From Tubiluchus corallicola (taxonomy: Eukaryota; Priapulida; Priapulimorpha; Priapulimorphida; Tubiluchidae), in assembly GCA_030141605.1 (NCBI GenBank), contig JAQGDQ010000421.1, positions 1 to 64,000 on the forward strand: a stretch of DNA of 64,000 bases, read 5' to 3'. A model generated the notes under the pieces. It saw nothing but the letters and a program-made list of their open reading frames with translations. It was not told the origin of the DNA and ran no database searches. Below are positions 34,966 to 47,245 of this stretch, piece by piece. Each line of letters starts with the position of its first letter. The stretch's first letter is position 1. The position numbers were made by a program, and so were the translations under genes.

Positions 34966-36898
34966 CAGGAGGAGTACAAGAGAACAATAATATAATCTTT
35001 GCTGAGGCATCACAATGATAACAGTACGTCCTTTTGCAAGACGTCCTTGTACACTTTAACTATTTCGAATGTTCAATGATTTCAACATCAAGCCAGTTTT
35101 TGGTTTAATGTTGTATAGTAGGTGCATCTGAGACTACTACACTTCTTGAACGGTTTGTTTGAATATCAAACCAACTTTTAGTTCAATATCAAATATCAAA
35201 TCAACTTGAGAATCTGGTTCGATATCGGATATATAATCAAACCAACAAGAGATGGGTTGTCGAGACGGATGATCTAGTTCCGGATAAACCCTGCGCAAAT
35301 AAGGTCCGATTTAACCTGATGTGCAATCTTCATATTCATACGCTTGATCACTGCAAAAGTTGTTCTTTGTCTATCTTTTTAGTATGTGTATTTATTGCGT
35401 ATTCAGTAACAAAATGGCTGTGTTGAGGCACGTGTGGCATAAGTCTTGATGAGATCCACAGACAGTAAACTACAATTAAATCGCAGGCTGAAACATAAAA
35501 GCTAAGCAAAACTGACCTTACTCTGTTAACTATTTTCTGGTAAATCCACAAATTTTGCTAACAAATTCAGCTTTCTATATAAAATGTTAACAGGCTTACG
35601 TAATGTGAAATTTACTTGAAACAAAAGCTAGAACAGAAATGTGTTGAGAATGACAAAACACGAATTGCAAATTTCACAGTCTAAAAGCACTTCCAAATCA
35701 TCAATACTCTCACTTATGTCACTGTGAATTAATTCGCATTGTCGCAAGAGCTCAGCACCAGCTTCACCTCATCTCCACTTACCTCCTTCTTACTACTACT
35801 CTTTTTCATGCACAAGGGAATGACTGGATTCTTGCTAAATCCAGGCCAGGATCTGATATATCTCCGGCAAGCAATTAAGCAATTTTTAATTTAGACGTAA
35901 ACAAAAATCAGTTTTTTCATAAATTTAATAATGAACATCTTTTCGGTATTTTCATCTTTAACAAAAAAGAGAAACGCAGGCATAATGAAACCTGTTGGAA
36001 ATGTTTGACAAACTTTTTGAAATGTTTCCATCAATGTTTGAGTCAATAGTTAATATTTCAACTAAACAAGACAAATTAACTACATTTTCCAAAAAAAAAC
36101 AATTTATTGGCAAGAACCTGGTTGCAGTTTTATCAATAAACATTAATCAATAGTTAAACAACATACATAATGATTTAGTGTTTACAAACTCCTAGTCTGG
36201 TATGCCTTTACAACCTTAACAAAACTGAACAAAGTCTTGATTTTGTCGTTGCTGTCTTCATCATCACAATCACAGGTGCTATAGAGAAAATTCATAAGCA
36301 ATGCTCGTTAATATTAAAATATTACCTACAAGATAAAACCTATTCATTATTTATACATACTTACATTTGTGGACTTAAAATACGTTATTCGCGTCCCTTT
36401 GAATTATGCAAAATATTCTGATCATCAGTGCTTACAAATTGTACAAGAAGCGTGTTTAACCTAGGTTTTGAAGATCATAGACTCCTTTGTATAGGCTAAA
36501 ACCTCTTTGAAGTATTGCTTCAAATTTCAAACAATTTCAATTGCCAAAGCTGTAAACAATAAGTATCTTTTAAGTCTTTTAGAAGAGATTTGTTATGAAA
36601 ATTTTACATCTTTCAAAAATTATTCTCACTTCATGACATTAAAGCTAAATGAATGACATTTAGGTATATTATTTCGCATATAGAACAAAAATGATTTAAA
36701 ATTAACAGACATAACAAACGACTTGCCAGAGGGATGGTAAATTACATCAAGGATAATAGCAAGTGCTTATGCGCATGTCGTAGGTTATCAGATTCCAAGA
36801 GATAAACATAGCAGATATATAAGACGAAATAAATCAAGGAAACTATCACTTCTTGCTATACCGACATATTGTTTCATTATCAAAATAATACATCTGAA

Positions 36899-37897
36899 AT
36901 GAAAAACTTTTCACTAGAAGCAAATTTTACTGTCTTAAATGGCATTGCTTGTGCAGACCCACCCGGAGCTTCAACATACGTCCTCTTCAGATGCATACAA
37001 ATGCTTTTTACAGCAATTAACAGCGCACTCGACGTATTTGTTGTTGGAGCCATAATCTCTACAAAGACTTTGAAAAGTGCTGGAAACATGCTTTTGGCAA
37101 ATTTGGCTGCTTCACATGCATGTGTGGGAATTGTTAATATATACGTGAACAGTGAAATGCTCATTTACAATGGTGTGTCAAAGGGAACTTGCATGTTAAA
37201 GGTTTTTGGAACATATGGTTTTCTAGTACTGAGCATGTTGACTCACATCTTCATTACTATTGATCGCTACATCGCTATTGTTTATCCTTTACATTACCCG
37301 ATGATCTCTACGGTCAAACGCACTAAAATACTTCTATTTTTGTTGTGGACATATGGCAGCATCATAGGCATCATAGCTAATTCATCCCTGATGACTATGA
37401 CAAAGAAGTATTTTAAAGGATGTGAAGTAATACGCAATGTCTATGCTGAATGGGGTCTTTTTTATACTACACATTACTTTCTCTTGCTTCTAGTGATGAT
37501 AGTCGCATATTCACGCATACTAAACATTGTTTTGCAACACAAACGACGTGTAATGCCCATGAATCACTTGCCAGGAAGTGAGCAAAGTGTCTTCGGCAGG
37601 ACAAAGCAGGTGAAAACAACGTTATCTGTATTTTTGCTGACAAGTGTGACAGCGTTTTCTCTTGGTCCTGTTTTTTTACACTCAGTTCTTTACCATTCAG
37701 GCAAAATAAAAGGAGAATTTGGGGTATTAAAGCAAATGGCCATTATGCTGATCGTGGTTACTGGCTTTTTAAATATTATCATCTATTTCTACAAAGTTAA
37801 AGAGTTGCGTGGAATTCTAGAAAGACTAATATTCAGGAAAAAACGTGGTAACAACCAAGTCACGATAAATGTAGTAACTGCAACTCAGCAGCATTAG
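36899..37897 (+). CDS. Class A (rhodopsin-like) GPCR, copy A
   Basis: An intronless frame of 332 residues. The first ATG in the open frame is at 36,899; upstream codons are open to 36,833 but contain no ATG. Two N-terminal sequons (NFS, NFT) precede seven hydrophobic segments. TM3 ends IDRYIAIVYPLHYP with an intact DRY (residues 122-124). Cys98 and Cys175 can form the usual TM3-ECL2 disulphide. Unusual points: His73 replaces the sodium-site Asp of TM2 (LANLAASH), TM6 has FSLGP instead of CWxP, and TM7 has NIIIY instead of NPxxY. It should be a plasma-membrane receptor; the ligand is unknown. AATAAA lies at 37,955. Its partner on the other palindrome arm is about 90% identical. Confidence 0.93.
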   Translation: MKNFSLEANFTVLNGIACADPPGASTYVLFRCIQMLFTAINSALDVFVVGAIISTKTLKSAGNMLLANLAASHACVGIVNIYVNSEMLIYNGVSKGTCMLKVFGTYGFLVLSMLTHIFITIDRYIAIVYPLHYPMISTVKRTKILLFLLWTYGSIIGIIANSSLMTMTKKYFKGCEVIRNVYAEWGLFYTTHYFLLLLVMIVAYSRILNIVLQHKRRVMPMNHLPGSEQSVFGRTKQVKTTLSVFLLTSVTAFSLGPVFLHSVLYHSGKIKGEFGVLKQMAIMLIVVTGFLNIIIYFYKVKELRGILERLIFRKKRGNNQVTINVVTATQQH

Positions 37898-38825
37898 TTG
37901 AATTTAAAAACTACTATTAACTAATGTATTTGATGCTAACTGCAGACACTCATCAATAAATTTATTAGAGATATAACTACTGTTTTAAGCACATGTATGT
38001 TCAAGGTTTATTAGAAATCATTGCCTAAATGCTAGCGGCAGTAGAAAGAAAAAAATTATCAACAGTTATGTAAAAAAATCTTCTAAGATGACAATTTATC
38101 GATATGGATCTATATGAAATATCTGCCTATGTAAAAGTAGCAGTTAATAAGAATGTAAGAATGCAGTGAGAAGGAACATATTTCTAAAGTACAGTACCAC
38201 AGCTTAGATAATTAATACAAGGTACCATTCTGAATGCAAAATTCCAAAAAAGTCATTAGTGTAAAGTTTCAGACTGTTATACGAAAAAGTGGAATGTGAC
38301 TCTTTACTGCATTTGCGTACTTATGAAGACAGAACAGCAAAAGACATTATTGTAGCTTAGTGAAAAAGTACAATAATAGCAGTGACAGCGAACTGAAAAT
38401 GCACACTGTGTGTTAGACATAATCTGGTTCCACTTCTGCTGCAGCTGCAGGTTAAAGATTGGAACATGTTCGTCTGCCTTTTTTGTCACCGTCATTGTTA
38501 CCATCCAGAGGCACAGCCGCTTTTTGAAAATGTTGGATTTCTCGATACTATGTTAGTGAAATGCACACCATCTGGGTTTTGCAAGAACCTACAAAGTAAG
38601 AGAAGGAACCAGAAATAAAAGGGAAATTATATTAAGAAGGTCTTTCATGTAAGCGTACAAGTGTTACTATTTCGTTGACATTATGTTAAAATCTGCAAAA
38701 ATCTATTTAATTTTAACTAAGTATATAATAAAAATGCTGATCACGTGTTATGCTTATTTACTCAAGTGTGTACAGTATTTCATTTTAACGTCATAATATT
38801 TTAGCAGTTTTAGCTGCATTTACAA

Positions 38826-38940
38826 GCAGGGTACGGTTGAGTGGATAGGGTGCCAACGCTTCGTGTGTTCACCATTGGTTCTGAAGCACTCATTCTGGCC
38901 GATATCATTCATAAGTTTTGACTGTTTACTTTGTAAGGGG
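38826..38940 (+). repeat. tRNA-derived SINE-like segment in palindrome arm A
   Basis: GGTTGAGTGGATAGGGTGCC resembles a tRNA A box and, about 30 bases on, TTGGTTCTGAAGC resembles a B box. Inverted copies lie near 44,740-44,860 and 43,425-43,535. It may be a fossil SINE carried along by the duplication. Confidence 0.4.
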
Positions 38941-40502
38941 AGGATAAGTATACATCTATACATGGCTGACACCCCTACTGGTTCATAGGCTCATCTCATA
39001 GAGCTAACCTTGATAGTAAATCAAATTCTGGCCATGGCCCAAACATTTCCTTGAGAAGGCTCTACTTTTGAATGCTTTCTGACATGCAGTACACCAACAA
39101 GTTTATAATTTTGAATTAGCCTCTACATGGCAACAGTTGTTTCTTTCTTTGTTAATCAAACTACACAGCTGCTTGTTTAGCAGTATTCTTGAAACATGAA
39201 TCACAGGTTAATATTGTTTGGCTAAGTTTTATCACTTTCATTGTACATTGCGTTTCATGGTTAAACAACCTTTTATCACTTTCATGTTTAAACAACCTTC
39301 TAACAAAACTAGACATACAAATGAAATTGTTGCGTGGAATGCAAATGTGAAGTGTCAATTTTGCATGATTTACTCTACATATTTGAACTTAATTGAATCA
39401 CTCTCGCTTTTAAATATTTGATCATTATTTGGAATCATAATCTAATACTTAACTTATCTTATTCTGTGAAAAAAACGTACACAAGCAAAAATCAAATCTT
39501 CTTATTGTGTTTATTTAATTTTCATTCTCATAAGACTGTTTTGATGAATGGTAATAGATTTGCTGTCGAGAGCAATTACAACAATTCATATCAACTAATT
39601 AGAATTACGAATGATTAAATTTTCCGTGCAGTAGTAATTAGCATATTATAAAAAGTAATTGCATCACATCATAATTGCAGTTGTATGGTAACTGTCCCTG
39701 TGTAACAGAAAACAGAAGTGTTTGTAAGAGAAATTGCAAGATAAATACGCGACTAAAACAATTGCATTCATAAATAACTGGGTCGTTCATAATCAATAGT
39801 CATGCAACATTTATGCTGTATGGCTGTGCGAAAGGTTTTTACTACATACAAGCCGTTCGACAAAAAACTGTGCAGTAGAAATATGGTTGACTGTTGAGTA
39901 ATTTATAAGTGATTATACTACAATAACGGTTAGAAGTTTGCACCATTAAATTGCAGAATTGCTCATAATATGGAGTAACATGGCGCTTTCGCAGCAGTAT
40001 AATAATTACACGATTACATACAGGCTAAATTAACTTGGAATAAAGACTCTAACATTTCTTTGAAAAGCACGACTAACTCCATTCCCTGCAATCTCTCTCA
40101 TAAAGACTTCGAATGTCAGATAGATGGACAGAAATCACAGGCACTAGCATGCCTATCTGCAAATGAAAACAAACTTTCCAAAAACAAATATTTAAAATTA
40201 TAGATTACAAAAAACATCAAGAGACAGGGCTGTGTAGAGAGCATGTTAAACAATAAATATTTGCTTAACTCTACATCCTTGAATCTTTTCTTAAAAAGTT
40301 TGATAGTCTTGGTTCATTTCCCTACACCATAATTGATAGTCAGGTTTCTATAACTAAATCAGTGTATCAAAGTCAAGACATTGTAAGGTACTAAAACGAT
40401 GAAGCAGGTTAGTGGTCCAGATTTCAAATATCATTTTTATGATAGTGGTGATAAGTTGCAATAACTAGTAACATTTCGCTCTTAAGTTAATGATGGGTTA
40501 GT

Positions 40503-40652
<150 letters not shown>

Positions 40653-41344
40653 GTATTTAGCCAAATTTATAATTCATTAAGTGTTTGCCATAGGGTTACA
40701 TTAAATTACACTCAATTATAAACAAGGTTTAATTAACTGGCTATCATACCTGACGAAGCAGGTACATTGCTTCAGTGGAATAAACAGTGCTAGCCACCAT
40801 GATGAAAAATTGATCTTTCTATTAACAATGAACAATGAACAAATAACAGCATGAGACTGCCTGATATCATTTTATCGTACTTATTTTATTGAAAACATAG
40901 AATACTACAAACGCGCAAGAACTCAAAAACAAGGAAATTATTGTACAGCATTAGAAGACATCAATGCATTTATCTTAACCGATTGGGACAGAGTGGACTA
41001 GACAGGGCAAAAGGCAATAGTTCGTTTCCCAAGACATTCTGGGACAAAAGTTCGGCCTGTTTTTAGCCGACTTGTACTGGAAGAATTCTACAAAAAGGTT
41101 ATCACATTGATAACAAGAAAAGCTTGTGCAAAAAATACTCCAAACTATGAACATCATCACAAGTTTACAAATATGTCTAAACAAAGTACGTGAGATATCT
41201 CTCTGCTGTGTCTACATCATTCGCATTAAATCAAAGTGACCAAGGCGATAAATTGTGTTTCATCTTGCACAATGATAGAGTACATAATACAATGAGCACA
41301 AGTTATTGAATTTTTGAAACACTTAACCGAAAGGAAGGTGAAAA

Positions 41345-41422
41345 AGTTGGGACTGTATTTGGATTTGAACCACACACCTTTGGTTTACAAGTGTAGCACC
41401 ATGACTACTAGACTATGCAGCA
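41345..41422 (-). tRNA. tRNA-Thr(UGU)-like sequence, probably pseudogene or SINE head
   Basis: On the minus strand TAGTCTAGTAGTCATGGTGC (A-box-like) is followed by ACTTGTAAACCAAAGGT with TGT at the anticodon position, then GGTTCAAATCC (B box) and a CTTTTT stop signal. The anticodon and acceptor stems pair poorly, so a functional tRNA is doubtful. Confidence 0.35.
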
Positions 41423-42179
41423 CCTTGGTAGACATTAATTAGTACATGTTCTTACAACACAAATTAAGTTTACTTCAACAGCTAAACTTAGTAGCTGTAG
41501 CATACATGTATATTTACTTTATTAAGTACATAATTATTTAAATCAAAAAATTAGTATTATATAGTAGAACAATTTAGAAAATGTAAAATAACACACATTT
41601 TTAATATCATTATTGCAAAACAAACATTATCCTAATAATATTATATATAAACAATAGCAATACAACAATTTAGTAATAAGACAATAGCATTATTAATAAT
41701 AACGCATTAACAATATTACTATGAAACAAATACACAAATGTTTATTGAACAAACTGTAGACCTAATGCACTACATAAAATTAAAAAGTATACTTTCCTAA
41801 ATCACTGTTTATTTGCAAAAATTACAAAAATTACTTCAAAGTCGGCTGCTTCATTTTATGCTCACAAAGTTCTCATAATGATAAAATGTTGAAAATCTGT
41901 TGTATGTATGATGCACGAGTCCTCGTAAAACACTTAGTGCTTGGTGTGCTTAAACAGTAGATAGAGCCGGTGTTTCCCCGCACGTAGCACGTAATTGTGA
42001 TGTACTTACTGTAGTGTCCTATAGCTAGCGTAACTAGCGTATGATAAACGTTCCCGCTTACAAATAAAACAGTACTTAACGTGATTTTTTCTATTATGTA
42101 TATTATAGGACAAAAGCGAACTAAGATGATATAAAAGTAATAAAAGCTTATTAATCACACGAAAGTGTCATTATTGTTA

Positions 42180-42545
42180 TTGTTAGCACAAATAATACAG
42201 TATCAAAATTGTTGCAAAGCATGCCATGGTTAAAAAATCCCAGCTGCTGCTGTCACAGCAGTTATTAACGAAGCTATAGTCTCTAACTAGACCGTCCTAA
42301 TCCTCATATTGCAGTCAATTTATTTCTTTATAAAAAATCCAGATTTATTAGTTTATAAAAAAAGATCCACATAGATTACTGATTGTAGATTTCCGATTTC
42401 TGATAGTAGAGTTCTGAACACGCAGCATTTTTCGAGTTGCTAAATGCAACAAGTACACTTGATATAACAAGTGCATTAAATGAATCTCAATCTTTAGAAC
42501 TTTTGAAATGTTGGTCTTACCAGGACATCATTAATCTGAAATCAA
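42180..42545 (-). repeat. Duplicate of the DHRS11-like gene's 3' end
   Basis: Resembles about 50,640-50,930 in the same orientation (shared GCTGTCACAGCA(G/A)TTATTAA and the ACATAGATTACTGAT block), including a copy of the last coding exon. Diverged but clearly homologous; it may begin as far left as about 41,650. Confidence 0.75.
42494..42535 (-). CDS. Orphan copy of the DHRS11-like terminal exon
   Basis: This 42-base frame, preceded by TTTTGATTTCAG, encodes INDVLVRPTFQKF and a stop. The true last exon at 50,881-50,922 encodes the same with L for F. Three of the four changed codons are synonymous, and acceptor, frame and stop are intact. No other exon of such a gene is visible nearby, so it is either a relic, the last exon of a lost paralogue, or an alternative final exon reached from 52,243 by a ~9.7-kb splice that would cross GPCR copy B. 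Confidence 0.6.
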   Translation of the reverse strand: MNDVLVRPTFQKF

Positions 42546-42730
42546 AATATACATAGTGGAGCAAAAGGCATTCTTATATCAATATAGAGTTAATTCTAGT
42601 TATAATCAATATCACATATAACGGATACCACTTCTGCTTGAGCGGATCACTTTATTTACACTGGACAAGTCTATTGTAGTAAAACCAGGCATCAGGACCC
42701 TGAGCTCAGCTCGACGCGTGATATGCAATT

Positions 42731-43716
42731 GTTTCAGTCGCGTAGTTTTCTTGCAATTTCTCTTACAAACACTTCTGTTTTCTGTTACAAAGGGACAGCT
42801 ACCATACAACTGCAATTATGATGTGATACGATTACTTTTTATAATATGCTAATTACTATTGCACGGAAAATTTAATCATTTGTAATTGTAATTAGTTGAT
42901 ATGAATAGTTGTAATGATCAAATATTTAAAAGTGAGGGAGATTCAATTAAGTTCAAATGTGTAGAGTAAATCATGCAAAATTGACACTTAACACTTGCAT
43001 TCCACGCAACAATTTCATTTGTATGTCTAGTTTTGTTACAAGGTTGTTTAAACGTGAAAGTGATGAAAGGTTGTTTAGCCATGAAACGCAATCTACAATG
43101 AAAGTGATAAAACTTAGCCAAACAATATTAACCTGTGATTCATGTGCTAAGGTTATTGCTAAACAAACTGCTGTGTAGTTTGATTAACAAAGAAAGAAAC
43201 AACTGTTGCACGTAAAGGCTAACTCTAAATTCTGTTGATTAATTTTTTATAAACTTGTTGGCGTACTGCATGTCAGCAAGCATTCAAATGCAGGGCATTC
43301 TCAAGGAAATGTTTGGGGCATGGCCAGAATCTAACTTACTATCAAGGATAGTTCTTTGAGATGAGCCTATGAACCAGTAGAGGTGTCAGCCATGTATAGA
43401 TGTATACTTATCCTCCCCATACAAGGTGAACAGTCAAAACTTATGAATGATATCGGCCAGAATGAGTGCTTCAGAACCAATGGTGATCACACGAAGCATT
43501 GGCACCCTATCTATTCAGCCATACCCTGCCTGTAAATGCAGCTAAAACTGCCAAATGACGCAAAAATGAAATACATAGTATGGAGAAATCCAGCAATGTT
43601 CAAAAAGCGGCTGTGCCTCTGGATGGTAAGAGTGATAGACTGATGGTGACAACAAAGGCAGGCGAACATGTTCCAATCATAAACTTGTAGATGCAGCAGA
43701 AGTGGAACCAGATTAT
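42731..43716. repeat. Third, partial copy of the palindrome arm
   Basis: Matches 43,920-45,240 of arm B in the same orientation but with internal deletions (for example the segment equivalent to 44,105-44,255 and part of 44,885-45,120 are missing). It has no GPCR sequence. It abuts arm B at CCAGATTATG|AGCAATTCTG, near 43,721. Confidence 0.88.
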
Positions 43717-46700
43717 GAGCAATTCTGCAATTTAATGGTGCAAACTTCTAACCGTTATTGTAGTATAATCACTTATAAATTACTCAACAGTCAACCATAT
43801 TTCTACTGCACAGTTTTTTGTCGAACGGCTTGTATGTAGTAAAAACCTTTCGCACAGCCATACAGCATAAATGTTGCATGACTATTGATTATGAACGACC
43901 CAGTTATTTATGAATGCAATTGTTTTAGTCGCGTATTTATCTTGCAATTTCTCTTACAAACACTTCTGTTTTCTGTTACACAGGGACAGTTACCATACAA
44001 CTGCAATTATGATGTGATGCAATTACTTTTTATAATATGCTAATTACTACTGCACGGAAAATTTAATCATTCGTAATTCTAATTAGTTGATATGAATTGT
44101 TGTAATTGCTCTCGACAGCAAATCTATTACCATTCATCAAAACAGTCTTATGAGAATGAAAATTAAATAAACACAATAAGAAGATTTGATTTTTGCTTGT
44201 GTACGTTTTTTTCACAGAATAAGATAAGTTAAGTATTAGATTATGATTCCAAATAATGATCAAATATTTAAAAGCGAGAGTGATTCAATTAAGTTCAAAT
44301 ATGTAGAGTAAATCATGCAAAATTGACACTTCACATTTGCATTCCACGCAACAATTTCATTTGTATGTCTAGTTTTGTTAGAAGGTTGTTTAAACATGAA
44401 AGTGATAAAAGGTTGTTTAACCATGAAACGCAATGTACAATGAAAGTGATAAAACTTAGCCAAACAATATTAACCTGTGATTCATGTTTCAAGAATACTG
44501 CTAAACAAGCAGCTGTGTAGTTTGATTAACAAAGAAAGAAACAACTGTTGCCATGTAGAGGCTAATTCAAAATTATAAACTTGTTGGTGTACTGCATGTC
44601 AGAAAGCATTCAAAAGTAGAGCCTTCTCAAGGAAATGTTTGGGCCATGGCCAGAATTTGATTTACTATCAAGGTTAGCTCTATGAGATGAGCCTATGAAC
44701 CAGTAGGGGTGTCAGCCATGTATAGATGTATACTTATCCTCCCCTTACAAAGTAAACAGTCAAAACTTATGAATGATATCGGCCAGAATGAGTGCTTCAG
44801 AACCAATGGTGAACACACGAAGCGTTGGCACCCTATCCACTCAACCGTACCCTGCTTGTAAATGCAGCTAAAACTGCTAAAATATTATGACGTTAAAATG
44901 AAATACTGTACACACTTGAGTAAATAAGCATAACACGTGATCAGCATTTTTATTATATACTTAGTTAAAATTAAATAGATTTTTGCAGATTTTAACATAA
45001 TGTCAACGAAATAGTAACACTTGTACGCTTACATGAAAGACCTTCTTAATATAATTTCCCTTTTATTTCTGGTTCCTTCTCTTACTTTGTAGGTTCTTGC
45101 AAAACCCAGATGGTGTGCATTTCACTAACATAGTATCGAGAAATCCAACATTTTCAAAAAGCGGCTGTGCCTCTGGATGGTAACAATGACGGTGACAAAA
45201 AAGGCAGACGAACATGTTCCAATCTTTAACCTGCAGCTGCTATGCACGGGCCATTACATATGTCTAACCACACAGTGTGCATTTTCAGTTCGCTGTCACT
45301 GCTATTATTGTGCTTTTTCACTAAGCTACAATGATGTCTTTCGCTGTTCTGTCTTCATAATTACGCAAATGCATTAATGAGTCACATTCCACTTTTTCGT
45401 ATAACAGTCTGAAACTTTACACTAATGACTTTTTTTGGAATTTTGCATTCAGAATGGTACCTTGTATTAATTATCTAAGCTGTTATACTGTGCTTTAGAA
45501 ATATGTTGTTTCTCACTGCATTCTTACATTCTTATCAACTGCTACTTTTATATAGGCACATATTTCATATAGATAAATTGTCATCATAGAAAATTTTCTA
45601 CACATAACTATTGATAATTTTTTTCTTTCTATTGCCACCAGCATTTAGGCAATTATTTCTAATAAACCTTGAACATACATGCGCTTAAAACAGTAGTTTT
45701 ATCTCTAATAAATTTATTAATGAGTGTCTGCAGTTAGCATCAAATACATTAGTTAATAGTAGTTTTTAAATTCAACTAATGCTGATGAGTTGCAGTTACT
45801 ACATTTATCGTGACTTGGTTGTTACCGCATTTCTTCCTGAATATTAGTCTTTCTAGAATTCCACGCAATTCTTTAACTTTGTAGAAATAGATGATAATAT
45901 TTAAAAAGCCAGTAACCACGACCAGTATATTGGCCATTTGCTTTAATGTCCCAAGTTCTCCTTTTATTTTGCCTAAATGGTAAAGAATTGAGTGTAAAAA
46001 AACAGGACTAAGAGAAAACGCTGTCACACTTGTTAGCAGAAATACAGATAACGTTGTTTTAATCTGCTTTTTCCTGCCGAAGACACTTTGCTCACTTCCT
46101 GGCAAGTGATTCATGGGCATTACACGTCGTTTGTGTCGCAGAACAATGTTTAGTATGCGTGAATAAGCGACTATCATCACTAGAAGCAACAGAAAGTAAT
46201 GTGTAGTATAAAAAAGACCCCATTTATCATAAACGTTGCGTATTACTACACATTCTTTATAATACATCTTTGTCGTAGCCATCAGGAATGAATTAGCTAT
46301 GATGCCTATGATGCTGCCATATGTCCACAACAAAAATAGAAGTATTTTAATGCGTTTGACCGTAGAGATCATCGGGTAATGTAAAGGATAAACAATAGCG
46401 ATGTAGCGATCAATAGTAATGAAGATGTGAGTCAGCATGCTCTGTACTAGAAAGCCATATGTTCCAAAAACCCTTAACATGCAAGTTCCCTTTGACACAC
46501 CATTGTAAATGAGCATTTCACTGTTCACGTATATACCAACAATTCCTATACATGCATGTGAAGCAGCCAAATTTGCCAAAAGCATGTTTCCAGCACTTCT
46601 CAATGTCTTTGTAGGGATTATGGCTCCAACAACAAATACGTCGAGTGCACTGTTAATTGCTGTAAAACACATTTGTATGCATCTGAAGAGGACGTATGTT

Positions 46701-47245
46701 GAAGCTCCTGGTGGGTCTGCATAAGCAATGCCATTTAAGACAGTAAAATTTGCTTCTCGTGAAAAGTTTTTCATTTCAGATGTATTATTTTGATAATGAA
46801 GCAATATGTCGGTATAGCAAGAAGCGATGGTTTCTTTAACTTATTTCGTCTTATGTATCTGGTATATTTATGTCTTGGAGTCTGATAACCAACGACATGC
46901 GCAAAAGCACTTGCTATTATCCCTGATGTAATTTCCCATCCCTCTAGCAAGTCGTTTGTTATGTCTGTTAATTTTAAATGCTTTTTGTTCAGGTATGTAA
47001 AATAATATCCCCAAATGTCATTTATTTAGCTTTAATGTCATGAAGTGAAAATAATTTTTGTCAGATCTCGTAAAATTTTCATAACGAATCTCTTCTAAAA
47101 GACTTAAAAGTGCTTATTGTTTATGGCTTTGGCAAATGAAATTGTTTGAAATTTGAAGCAACACTTCAAAAGAGGTTTTAGCTTATGTGAAATCATGGAC
47201 AAAGCTAGTCTGTGATCTTCAAAACCGTGGCATAGCTTTGTAAGA
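43717..47245. repeat. Palindrome arm B (with GPCR copy B)
   Basis: Inverted counterpart of 36,445-39,970. It ends outward near GTGATCTTCAAAACC at about 47,225. One local replacement is visible at about 45,236-45,268, where arm A has AGCAGAAGTGGAACCAGA and arm B has unrelated sequence. Confidence 0.93.
45776..46774 (-). CDS. Class A (rhodopsin-like) GPCR, copy B
   Basis: An intronless frame of 332 residues from an ATG at 46,774, the equivalent of copy A's start. About 33 residues differ from copy A over the open frame. DRY, the two disulphide cysteines, His in TM2, the P-lacking NIIIY of TM7 and the third intracellular loop are all kept, so both copies look functional. Nine differences fall in the ~22 residues of extracellular loop 2, including charge changes. 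FSLGP of TM6 is FSLSP here. The 3' AATAAA (45,713-45,718 on the minus strand) is conserved. Confidence 0.93.
   Translation of the reverse strand: MKNFSREANFTVLNGIAYADPPGASTYVLFRCIQMCFTAINSALDVFVVGAIIPTKTLRSAGNMLLANLAASHACIGIVGIYVNSEMLIYNGVSKGTCMLRVFGTYGFLVQSMLTHIFITIDRYIAIVYPLHYPMISTVKRIKILLFLLWTYGSIIGIIANSFLMATTKMYYKECVVIRNVYDKWGLFYTTHYFLLLLVMIVAYSRILNIVLRHKRRVMPMNHLPGSEQSVFGRKKQIKTTLSVFLLTSVTAFSLSPVFLHSILYHLGKIKGELGTLKQMANILVVVTGFLNIIIYFYKVKELRGILERLIFRKKCGNNQVTINVVTATHQH

Larger units (their letters stand above)
24000..36440. other. Gene-poor, repeat-rich interval
   Basis: Between the ABCA start and the first GPCR palindrome arm I find no host coding exon on either strand. The recognisable content is the set of repeats and retroelement remnants listed separately. 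The stretches 25,300-26,600, 28,250-29,150 and 35,000-36,440 show nothing I can name. Confidence 0.6.
36445..39970. repeat. Palindrome arm A (with GPCR copy A)
   Basis: About 3.5 kb of high similarity, inverted, to 43,717-47,245. It includes about 450 bases upstream of the GPCR, the gene, its 3' flank and about 2 kb of noncoding sequence. Similarity ends outward near 36,445 and inward near GAATTGCTCATAAT at about 39,970. The arms differ by substitutions and small indels. Confidence 0.93.

Noticed and set aside
36869-36898. Upstream start for the GPCR giving 342 residues
   Set aside because: That codon is TTG, in both copies; the first ATG is 30 bases downstream, so 332 residues is the better model.
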